From Sulfurimonas sp. (GTDB taxonomy: Bacteria > Campylobacterota > Campylobacteria > Campylobacterales > Sulfurimonadaceae), in assembly GCA_016764205.1 (NCBI GenBank), contig JAESSH010000056.1, positions 2,511 to 7,738 of the forward strand: 5,228 bases of DNA, read 5' to 3'. Each line of letters begins with the position of its first letter. The first letter of the stretch is position 1. The position numbers were made by a program, and so were the translations under genes. Shown here one piece after another: positions 1-4,989 of this stretch. The notes under the pieces were generated by a model. That model worked only from the letters and a program-made list of their open reading frames with translations. It was not told the DNA's origin and made no database searches.

Positions 1-659
1 TTGAGTGTTTCTTTTATGAGTGTTTGAGCCTTTTCTTCTCTTGGCGCATCTTTACTTACAGTTTTTGTAATTGTTATCTTATTTGTATCTACAGTTTTTG
101 CAACTGGAAGTTCTTTTGTATTTATAATCTTTGCGCTTGGGGCTTCTTTTTGCACTAACCTAACTTCTTCAAGCGTTATCTTCGTCATATCTATGCCAAA
201 TTTTTTGGCCATGTCAACGAGTCCCTTTAAAGTTTTTGGTAAAACTTTTGCTTGAAATATCTTGTAGTCGTCGCTATTGACTATTTTATTTTTTAGAAAT
301 TGCTTCGCATCTGCAATCAATGTTTTTAATTCTGTAATACTCATATTTTGAGTAACCTGAGGATTAAACTGTACAACTTCTAGTTTCTCTTTTAATACTT
401 CTTTACTAACAGCTTGACTCTCATGTTTTAATAAGGATAACAAAGTGTCCTTATTTTTTAAGAGTTTACTATCTTTAATATCTTCATCTTTACCAAGAGC
501 TAAAATAAAAGAACCATTTTGAATCTCTTTCTTAGAATATTTCACGCCTTTTAAAAGCTCTGAAAATGATACTATTGGCTCTTGGGCAGCCTCTTTAGTT
601 ATGCTCAAACCTATAGGTGATGATACGGTTGGCTCTGATTTAGTTTCTAATGAAATCAT
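1..659 (-). CDS. fliK: Flagellar hook-length control protein FliK-like, N-terminal part (runs off left edge)
   Basis: An open frame of 219 codons with no stop before the window edge, so the C-terminal part is missing. The ATG at 659-657 has a good AGGAG ribosome binding site six bases upstream (670-666). The visible protein begins MISLETKSEP. It is rich in Lys, Thr, Ser and Glu, has a few amphipathic helical stretches (around residues 25-60 and 105-145), and becomes a low-complexity Thr/Lys/Val segment near residues 185-219. No signal peptide or membrane segment is visible. Long, poorly conserved, largely disordered N-termini are typical of FliK, which is exported through the flagellar type III apparatus and signals the switch from hook to filament export; the conserved domain is at the unseen C-terminus. 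The strongest support is the sigma-54 type promoter just upstream, since hook genes including fliK are RpoN-dependent in Campylobacterota. Another RpoN-controlled flagellar protein is possible. Confidence 0.55.
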   Translation of the reverse strand, partial: MISLETKSEPTVSSPIGLSITKEAAQEPIVSFSELLKGVKYSKKEIQNGSFILALGKDEDIKDSKLLKNKDTLLSLLKHESQAVSKEVLKEKLEVVQFNPQVTQNMSITELKTLIADAKQFLKNKIVNSDDYKIFQAKVLPKTLKGLVDMAKKFGIDMTKITLEEVRLVQKEAPSAKIINTKELPVAKTVDTNKITITKTVSKDAPREEKAQTLIKETL

Positions 660-677
660 CCTATGCTCCTATTTTAG

Positions 678-694
678 CCCCATATATTTTGGGG
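678..694 (-). other. Small hairpin in the predicted fliK 5' leader
   Basis: CCCCA (678-682) and TGGGG (690-694) are inverted repeats that form a five-base-pair, mostly GC stem around a seven-base AT-only loop. On the minus-strand transcript it would lie about 6-22 bases after the predicted start at 699 and end eight bases before the AGGAG site. There is no T-run after it, so it is not a standard terminator. A role in mRNA stability or translation is only a guess. Confidence 0.35.
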
Positions 695-709
695 GTTTTC
701 TAAAAATAA

Positions 710-726
710 AGCATTTTGCATTCCAA
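710..726 (-). promoter_or_regulatory. Sigma-54 (RpoN) promoter for the fliK-like gene
   Basis: Read on the minus strand, the element is TTGGAATGCAAAATGCT. It has the invariant GG (724-723) and GC (712-711) dinucleotides of the -24/-12 promoter class separated by exactly ten bases, and agrees well with the consensus TTGGCACG-N4-TTGCW around them. Placing the GC at -13/-12 predicts transcription start near 699, giving a 40-base leader before the ATG at 659. RpoN drives rod, hook and hook-assembly genes in Campylobacterota, which fits the gene downstream. No upstream activator site was identified. Confidence 0.7.
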
Positions 727-766
727 TTTTGTTTTTTGATTATTTAATTTATAAGGGTAAGATGCT

Positions 767-810
767 ACTATGAAAACTATGAAAACTATGAAAACTATGA
801 AAACTATGAA
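767..810 (+). repeat. 9-bp tandem repeat (unit ATGAAAACT), about 4.9 copies, over a start codon
   Basis: Four perfect copies of ATGAAAACT start at 770, 779, 788 and 797. They are flanked by a partial ACT (767-769) and a partial ATGAA (806-810). Because the unit is nine bases, each copy adds Met-Lys-Thr in frame and also supplies a possible start codon at 770, 779, 788, 797 and 806. Copy-number change by slippage would lengthen or shorten the N-terminus by three residues without a frameshift, so this is not a classic on/off phase-variation tract. Confidence 0.95.
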
Positions 811-1036
811 GATATTATTAATTATTTTTCCTCTCTCTTTACTTGCGGTAAGTCCTTTTGAGACACCTAGAGAAAAACATTTTAACTTAAGTGTTTTTAA
901 TACAAAAAAAACATCTGAGAATGTACAAGCAATAAAAAATAAAAAAATAAACTGTAGATACGTATGTGACAAGAAGATTTACAAAGAACAAAGGATAGCA
1001 AAGGCTATCTCTTTTTATAAGATGTCTGCTAAATAA
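770..1036 (+). CDS. Small, probably exported, Lys-rich protein of unknown function with CX3C motif
   Basis: An 88-residue protein not recognised as a known family. It begins with four Met-Lys-Thr repeats and Met-Lys (residues 1-14), giving a very basic n-region. A hydrophobic stretch at about 15-28 (ILLIIFPLSLLAVS) looks like a signal peptide or N-terminal anchor; the residue after AVS is proline, so a standard cleavage site is not clear. The rest is hydrophilic and Lys-rich, with Cys62 and Cys66 in CRYVC followed by a predicted helix to the end. The true start is ambiguous among five in-frame ATGs. The nearest purine-rich site, AAGGG (753-757), is 12 bases before the first ATG, which is long. 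The gene diverges from the fliK-like gene, and its stop at 1034-1036 overlaps the end of the convergent gene by eight bases. The opposite-strand frame over the repeat encodes only low-complexity Phe-Ile-Val and looks like a shadow. A real gene is likely but not certain. Confidence 0.6.
   Translation: MKTMKTMKTMKTMKILLIIFPLSLLAVSPFETPREKHFNLSVFNTKKTSENVQAIKNKKINCRYVCDKKIYKEQRIAKAISFYKMSAK
993..1016 (+). terminator. Terminator-like hairpin inside the 3' end of the small exported-protein gene
   Basis: GGATAGC (993-999), an AAAG loop (1000-1003) and GCTATCT (1004-1010) form a seven-base-pair stem with one G-U pair. It is followed by C and five Ts (1012-1016), the form of an intrinsic terminator on the plus strand. 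It lies before the stop codon at 1034-1036, so termination here would give an mRNA lacking a stop. It may be a chance result of the codons for Arg-Ile-Ala-Lys-Ala-Ile-Ser-Phe, or it may serve to stop plus-strand read-through into the convergent gene. Confidence 0.35.
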
Positions 1037-1448
1037 CCTTAGCAAACTGATCAAGACAGCGTAAGTCATCTTTAAGGAAGAAGCTTACACTATCTTGAAG
1101 CGAACTTAATAACTCTTCCGGACTCTCACCGTCAGCAGGATAAGAAAGCATAAAAGAGTCTAAGTATTTAACAAAGAGCTCATCAAACATTTTTTTGACA
1201 ATATCCGCACCATACTTATCTGTATAGGGGAAAACAAAAAAATAATCTTTTCCATTGTTAACAACGGAATCTGATGTTCTGAGAATACTTTCTAAAGAAT
1301 TATCTATAATCGACTGCTCTATCCCTTCAAGGTTACAATAAACAAGGGTAAAGCTTTCCGCACGATTTTCATCAAGTCTATCTGAAATACCCATGTTTAA
1401 GGCAAGAAGTTGTTTAAATTCACCAAATGAGAAATGTATACCAGCCAT
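1029..1448 (-). CDS. Small degenerate GGDEF-like domain protein, predicted catalytically inactive
   Basis: A 139-residue soluble protein with no signal peptide or membrane helix. Its layout follows the later half of a GGDEF (diguanylate cyclase) domain: a strand TLVYCNLEG at residues 34-42; an R-x-x-D-x-V segment (57-62); GKDYF at 66-70 in the position of GGDEF; the following strand and FPYTD (73-77); an A-x-x-V-x-x-x-F helix (81-88); and LSYPADGESPEELL (101-114), matching the usual SYPxDG loop and next helix. The second Gly and the Glu of GGDEF are replaced by Lys and Tyr, and the DxDxFK metal-binding strand is absent, so c-di-GMP synthesis is not expected. Such domains can act as binding or scaffold modules. 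The ATG at 1448 has a GAGG site about nine bases upstream. It lies 47 bases after the thiouridylase-like gene on the same strand, so co-transcription is likely. The family call comes from motif reading alone; a different small alpha/beta domain is possible. Confidence 0.6.
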   Translation of the reverse strand: MAGIHFSFGEFKQLLALNMGISDRLDENRAESFTLVYCNLEGIEQSIIDNSLESILRTSDSVVNNGKDYFFVFPYTDKYGADIVKKMFDELFVKYLDSFMLSYPADGESPEELLSSLQDSVSFFLKDDLRCLDQFAKVI

Positions 1449-1495
1449 AAGAAGATGCCTCGCTTTAATTAATATAAAGCTAGTATAACAAAAAA

Positions 1496-2473
1496 CTATA
1501 AAATAGTGAAAGGTTGAATAGCTTCTCGTGATTCTAATGGAGAGCCTGTAACTTCTTCTCCATCATAAGAGATTGTATACGTTTCTTCTATTTTCGTTTT
1601 ACAATAGGTCAAAACTATTCGTGTTGCAAGTTCTTTGTCTGCTTCGGTTGCATTTTTACTCAACATTGCATGAGGACCAGGTACTCCCACTGTTGCGAGA
1701 TGATAGTACTTGTCGTTCTCTATATTTTGTAAGTGTTCATTTTCTTCTTTGTTTCGACCAACTACAAGCTTTGCCTCATCTTTGAGACGTAAATGACGAC
1801 CAAACTTCATAACCGGAATATCTTTTACTTCAAACTTATCATACTTAATAAAATCAAACATTTTTTTAGCAAAATTCGCATCTGTTAAAAGACATCCTCC
1901 TCCTGGTGATTCAAAGTCTTCTAAGCCTATCTCTTTTGCGAGTTCGAGCTGTCTTTCTCGACTTCTTCCAGTGATTCCTTCTAGTTTACTTCTATCTACC
2001 CAGCCTTTTTCTTCTGCTATAGTTGGGGCTAAACGAAGTGCTGACATAGGGCGGAGAAGAAGTCCATCACAGTTACTTTCATCAAGAACCGTTTGAAGTG
2101 CATCTTTATTTTGACTCATTGGACGTTGTCCCATCACTTCACCGCTTAAAAGAAATGATGCTCCCTCGGCTTCCATGATTCTCTTTGCAACAGCAAACAT
2201 CTTTGCATGGCAATCAATACAAGGATTAAAATTTTTCCCGTATCCATGTTTTGGGTCAAAAAGGACATCTTGTAAATATTCATCTTGAATGTCTACGATT
2301 CTAAGCTCTGCTCCAACCTGATTACACATGTTTTGCATATGTTCACGTCTGTCTTTTGTACTACCAAAACCTGTAGATATATTAACCGCGAGAACATCTA
2401 TCCCCTGGTCTATAATCATTTTCATTGCCAATGTAGAATCTAATCCACCGCTAAATAATGCTACTGCTTTCAT
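1496..2473 (-). CDS. PP-loop ATPase, tRNA thiouridylase-like, with C-terminal NFACT-R-like domain
   Basis: This 325-residue cytoplasmic protein has an N-terminal adenine-nucleotide alpha hydrolase fold. Its PP-loop SGGLDS is at residues 8-13, the signature of enzymes that adenylate a substrate, as in MnmA and ThiI. Further features are PCIDCHAK (84-91) with Cys85 and Cys88, SGEVMGQRPMSQ (110-121), and SPGGGCLL (189-196) with Cys194. Cys85, Cys88 and Cys194 could bind an iron-sulfur cluster as in cluster-dependent tRNA thiolases; this is inference. Residues about 212-325, with KLVVGRNKEENE (235-246), a His-containing strand, VPGPHA (264-269) and a helix ending in TYCKTK (289-294), resemble the NFACT-R RNA-binding domain. 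The likely role is sulfur insertion into tRNA uridine, but the target is unknown. Relatives are often labelled MnmA-like, ThiI-like or argininosuccinate synthase-like; it lacks the usual MnmA domain order. AAGGA lies six bases before the ATG, inside a hairpin. Confidence 0.85.
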   Translation of the reverse strand: MKAVALFSGGLDSTLAMKMIIDQGIDVLAVNISTGFGSTKDRREHMQNMCNQVGAELRIVDIQDEYLQDVLFDPKHGYGKNFNPCIDCHAKMFAVAKRIMEAEGASFLLSGEVMGQRPMSQNKDALQTVLDESNCDGLLLRPMSALRLAPTIAEEKGWVDRSKLEGITGRSRERQLELAKEIGLEDFESPGGGCLLTDANFAKKMFDFIKYDKFEVKDIPVMKFGRHLRLKDEAKLVVGRNKEENEHLQNIENDKYYHLATVGVPGPHAMLSKNATEADKELATRIVLTYCKTKIEETYTISYDGEEVTGSPLESREAIQPFTIL

Positions 2474-2479
2474 ATAAGT

Positions 2480-2499
2480 TCCTTGTTAAGGCACAAGAA
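2480..2499 (-). promoter_or_regulatory. Hairpin covering the ribosome binding site of the thiouridylase-like gene
   Basis: In the minus-strand transcript TTCTTGT (2499-2493) can pair with ACAAGGA (2486-2480) around the six-base loop GCCTTA. This makes a seven-base-pair stem with one G-U pair. The right arm contains the whole AAGGA ribosome binding site (2484-2480), which sits six bases before the ATG. An alternative four-pair fold, CCTT with AAGG, also occludes the site. The stem is short and AU-rich, so it may melt readily or be opened by the ribosome. Regulation by this structure is inferred from sequence only. Confidence 0.4.
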
Positions 2500-2549
2500 T
2501 TAATCTTACTTCTAAAACTAACCAGTTCACCTTGATTTTTAATAGTGAA

Positions 2550-2579
2550 ATTATATCTAAAATTTATACTATCTATTAA
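2550..2579 (-). promoter_or_regulatory. Candidate sigma-70 promoter for the thiouridylase-like gene
   Basis: A perfect TATAAT lies on the minus strand at 2555-2550, with a weak upstream hexamer TTAATA (2579-2574) 18 bases away. The upstream part overlaps the dnaG stop codon at 2578-2576. Predicted start near 2543 would give a leader of about 70 bases that includes the hairpin over the ribosome binding site. The AT-rich spacer and poor -35 suit Campylobacterota promoters, but such boxes also arise by chance in AT-rich DNA. Confidence 0.45.
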
Positions 2580-4237
2580 CTATGAAAAGAAACGAGTTCA
2601 CCCTGCTTTAATTTTGCTATTTTTCCACGGTATTTACGAATATGAAATGCTTTTTCTTCAAAGGGCATCTGTGTTTGTAAATTTATCTTTTTTAGCTCTC
2701 TTTCGTAATGCTTTTTTAAAAAGGTAAGAAGTTCCGCTTTGAGAGCATCCTCATCTTCAAGAACACGAATAGAATCATCTACTAAAATTGCCATCAGCTC
2801 TGGCGCATCTATTTGAGACTTTAATGCTAAATTTAATTCATGTGAGTGAAACATAAGTAAGGATGGGTCAACAACATCAAGAATTTGACTTATAAAATGT
2901 GGTTTCTCTAAAACTGTTTTTACAAGTGAAAGCTCCCACATATCCTTATGTGTATTTTTTTGTACAAGAGCTGTGCTTTTATTTTCATCTCTACTCCCTG
3001 TAACTTTGAGTAAAGATGGACTAACACCTAATCCACCCAAACGTGATGCCAAGTATGTTTTATATTCTTCTTGTAAGAGTGGAGAGAGTGTTTTAAGATA
3101 GCTAAGCCCTTCGCCCATACACGATTCCTTAGCCTTAGGATCGCGTAAGTCATGCAAGGACAAGACCTCATCTAACACAAACTCTATAAAAGGCTTCGTA
3201 TGTCTAAACATCTCTGCTAACTCTTCTACTCGACCCTCTTTTACCATATCTGCTGGATCAAGTCCATCTCCAAAGATAACAACGCCACCAGAGAATCCTC
3301 CTGCGCTTAAAAGTCTTGAGGCCTTAAGTGCTGCATTTTTTCCAGCCTTATCCCCATCATACGCCATGATTATTTTAGGTTCTCCCTTTCTTAAAAGTGG
3401 TAAGTGTTCTATTGTTAGTGCCGTTCCTAAGGTCGCCACTGCATTTGTAAAACCTGCCTGATGTAACATAATAACGTCAAGATAACCTTCTGTTATAATT
3501 ATTTCATTCTGTTTGTATAAGGATTGTTTAGCATGATGATAGGCATAGAGTAAACGAGATTTATTAAAAAATGCTGTCTCTGGCGAGTTTACATACTTTG
3601 CTTGATGCCCCGTAATTGTTCTCCCACCAAAACCAACAATAGCACCATTTTGTGAATGAATAGGGAAGGTTACCCGCTCAACAAAACGAGCAAAGTTTCT
3701 TCCACTATCGTATCCAACAACACCCATCTCTACAGACTCAGGCATAGTAAAACCATTCGATTTAATATAATTAATAGTGCTATTAGAATCAGGTGCATAT
3801 CCGATTCCAAATTTCTCTATACTGCTTTCATAAATCCCACGACCATATACATATTCATTCGCTGTTTGTTTTGAAGGTAAAAGCGAGCTGTACCATTCTT
3901 GGAGTTTATCCATAACTTGTGAGCGAGCCTTGTTATGTTTGTTATCTGTATAACCTAGGGTAAAGTTATAATTATCTGCTAGTTTTTCTAAGGCTTCTGG
4001 GTAATTAAGCTTCTCGTACTCCATAACAAACTTAACAGAATCACCACCCGCACCACATCCAAAACAATGATAAATCTGCTTTTGTGGACTCACAACAAAG
4101 GAGGGAGATTTTTCATCATGAAAAGGACAAGGAGACTTATAATTCACACCAGCTTTTTTAAGTTCCACATACGAGCCTACAACATCAACAACATCAAGTC
4201 GTGCCTTTAAGGCTTCTATGGAATCTTGGGTAATCAT
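2576..4237 (-). CDS. dnaG: DNA primase DnaG
   Basis: A complete 553-residue bacterial primase, which makes RNA primers for the replisome together with DnaB helicase. The N-terminal CHC2 zinc-binding domain is intact, with Cys37, His40, Cys58 and Cys61 (CPFH and CFGCGAGGDSVKF). The RNA-polymerase core follows, with the catalytic-core segment at about residues 185-235 (FPIHSQNGAIVGFGGR, then KYVNSPET). The TOPRIM domain carries EGYLD (250-254), DGDKAG (294-299) and DPAD (327-330), which supply the acidic metal ligands. The last 120 residues or so are the more variable helicase-interacting helical domain. No key residue is missing and the length is in the usual range. The ATG at 4237 lacks a good Shine-Dalgarno sequence but is the start that gives the standard N-terminus (MITQDSIEALKARLDVVDVV). 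It lies 32 bases after the cytochrome b gene, and rpsU is nearby in divergent orientation; rpoD is not seen in the window. Confidence 0.98.
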   Translation of the reverse strand: MITQDSIEALKARLDVVDVVGSYVELKKAGVNYKSPCPFHDEKSPSFVVSPQKQIYHCFGCGAGGDSVKFVMEYEKLNYPEALEKLADNYNFTLGYTDNKHNKARSQVMDKLQEWYSSLLPSKQTANEYVYGRGIYESSIEKFGIGYAPDSNSTINYIKSNGFTMPESVEMGVVGYDSGRNFARFVERVTFPIHSQNGAIVGFGGRTITGHQAKYVNSPETAFFNKSRLLYAYHHAKQSLYKQNEIIITEGYLDVIMLHQAGFTNAVATLGTALTIEHLPLLRKGEPKIIMAYDGDKAGKNAALKASRLLSAGGFSGGVVIFGDGLDPADMVKEGRVEELAEMFRHTKPFIEFVLDEVLSLHDLRDPKAKESCMGEGLSYLKTLSPLLQEEYKTYLASRLGGLGVSPSLLKVTGSRDENKSTALVQKNTHKDMWELSLVKTVLEKPHFISQILDVVDPSLLMFHSHELNLALKSQIDAPELMAILVDDSIRVLEDEDALKAELLTFLKKHYERELKKINLQTQMPFEEKAFHIRKYRGKIAKLKQGELVSFHS

Positions 4238-4244
4238 AATGAAG

Positions 4245-4250
4245 ATTATA
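4245..4250 (-). promoter_or_regulatory. Candidate -10 box immediately upstream of dnaG (possible leaderless start)
   Basis: A perfect TATAAT at 4250-4245 on the minus strand ends only seven bases before the dnaG ATG at 4237. A start site at normal distance would fall at or next to the ATG, giving a leaderless or nearly leaderless mRNA. This fits the absence of a recognisable Shine-Dalgarno sequence in the 32-base gap. There is no good -35 hexamer 16-18 bases upstream, so the box may be chance and dnaG may be read only from the cytochrome b promoter. Confidence 0.35.
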
Positions 4251-4269
4251 TCTCGTAGAGAATTAAATA

Positions 4270-4845
4270 CTAATTATTTTTGCGTGTACTTATCATATTT
4301 GAAATAATTCCTTTTTCTTTACCAAGCTCCGCGGAAACTATACCAACTGTGTGAATAAGCGTGAAAAAAAGTATAAAATTAAATACAAGCTCATGCACCT
4401 CTTTAATATCACTCCGTAGGTCTTTACTAAAAGACAGCTCTTCATAATAGACCATAAGCATTCCACTCGTAGCCATAAAAAAGAGTGCCCCGTAAAAAAG
4501 ATAGTACACTATCTCTACTCCCTTTTTATGAGGACTCATCTTTATAAAGCTCTTTTTCTTAGTCGCGCCTATAAAAAAGAGAACTACCCTGTATGCAAGG
4601 AGACTTGCAAGAGCATATCCTAAAATAATATGCCATTCCCACATGCCCGCACGAATAGCTATCGCCAATTCTTTTGCCTGCTCGAGGCTTACTACAATGT
4701 CAAGTTCCGCTAACTCGTTCATAAGTATTTCAGAATTTGTTTTCCAACTTAAAAATGTTTTTCTTAAAAAAACAGTTCCCAATAAACCTAGTACTACAAA
4801 TGCGTTGAGCCAATGCCATAATTTAAAGCTTGGAGCATATTTCAT
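4270..4845 (-). CDS. Four-helix cytochrome b561-type membrane protein (Ni/Fe-hydrogenase cytochrome b-like family)
   Basis: A 191-residue inner-membrane protein, numbered from the ATG at 4845. Four hydrophobic helices lie at about residues 11-27, 70-91, 112-133 and 149-171. The pattern fits dihaem b-type electron carriers: His11 at the start of helix 1 (LWHWLNAF), His72 in helix 2 (WEWHIILGY) with YR ending the helix, and His151 and His165 in helix 4 (EVHELVFNF and LIHTVGI). These four are the candidate haem ligands; His106 is in a loop. A charged segment of about 40 residues separates helices 1 and 2. Relatives link quinones to periplasmic redox partners such as hydrogenases, thiosulfate reductases or c-type cytochromes, but no partner gene is visible here, so its electron donor and acceptor are unknown. 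In-frame TTG at 4848 is an unlikely start because it is only three bases from the AAGGA site. It probably leads an operon with dnaG. Confidence 0.85.
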   Translation of the reverse strand: MKYAPSFKLWHWLNAFVVLGLLGTVFLRKTFLSWKTNSEILMNELAELDIVVSLEQAKELAIAIRAGMWEWHIILGYALASLLAYRVVLFFIGATKKKSFIKMSPHKKGVEIVYYLFYGALFFMATSGMLMVYYEELSFSKDLRSDIKEVHELVFNFILFFTLIHTVGIVSAELGKEKGIISNMISTRKNN

Positions 4846-4851
4846 CAAGAA

Positions 4852-4856
4852 TCCTT
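4852..4856 (-). promoter_or_regulatory. Ribosome binding site that fixes the cytochrome b start at 4845
   Basis: AAGGA at 4856-4852 lies six bases before ATG 4845 but only three bases before the in-frame TTG at 4848. The spacing favours the ATG, making the protein 191 rather than 192 residues. Confidence 0.75.
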
Positions 4857-4882
4857 TATCTAAACATATATAGTATTGGATA

Positions 4883-4891
4883 ATTATACCA
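4883..4891 (-). promoter_or_regulatory. Extended -10 promoter for the cytochrome b-dnaG operon
   Basis: TGGTATAAT on the minus strand (4891-4883) is a perfect extended -10 element (TG-N-TATAAT). No clear -35 is seen, which an extended -10 does not need. Predicted start near 4876 leaves about a 30-base leader to the ATG at 4845. It lies in the 144-base divergent gap with rpsU. Confidence 0.65.
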
Positions 4892-4943
4892 TCTAAACAA
4901 AACAGAGCTCGTTAATGAATTTTGTATCGGCTATATATTACGC

Positions 4944-4949
4944 TATACT
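4944..4949 (+). promoter_or_regulatory. Candidate -10 box for rpsU
   Basis: TATACT at 4944-4949 is five of six to the -10 consensus, with a weak TTGTAT (4922-4927) 16 bases upstream. Transcription would start near 4956, giving a leader of about 34 bases. An overlapping TATATT at 4934-4939 is an alternative. Boxes for the two divergent genes are about 55 bases apart. Confidence 0.45.
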
Positions 4950-4989
4950 TCCAACTCGACAAAATTTAAAAGAAAGTGGGTGATGTGAT

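Noticed and set aside
700..972. Minus-strand open frame with a Phe-Ile-Val repeat
   Set aside because: It is the complement of the Met-Lys-Thr repeat region, has no good ribosome binding site, and would overlap the sigma-54 promoter; the plus-strand frame has a signal-like segment and better features.
1027..1044. Inverted repeat TGCTAA / TTAGCA across both convergent stop codons, as a bidirectional terminator
   Set aside because: The stem is six pairs with four A-T pairs and no T-run follows on either strand.
1462..1480. Inverted repeat GCTTTA / TAAAGC between the thiouridylase-like and GGDEF-like genes, as a terminator
   Set aside because: AT-rich six-pair stem without a T-run on the minus strand; it runs straight into the GAGG ribosome binding site of the next gene. 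It could affect translation but support is too weak.
1573..1785. Plus-strand open frame opposite the thiouridylase-like gene
   Set aside because: Antisense to a well-supported conserved gene; composition and lack of start signals mark it as a shadow.
2545..2727. Plus-strand open frame opposite the 3' end of dnaG
   Set aside because: Antisense to dnaG with no recognisable domain or convincing ribosome binding site.
3656..3874. Plus-strand open frame opposite the core of dnaG
   Set aside because: Antisense to conserved primase sequence; no family features.
4846..4848. TTG as start codon of the cytochrome b gene
   Set aside because: Only three bases from AAGGA; the ATG at 4845 has ideal six-base spacing.
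4643..4873. Plus-strand open frame opposite the cytochrome b gene
   Set aside because: Shadow of the membrane protein frame; it reads through the cytochrome b ribosome binding site and has no domain.
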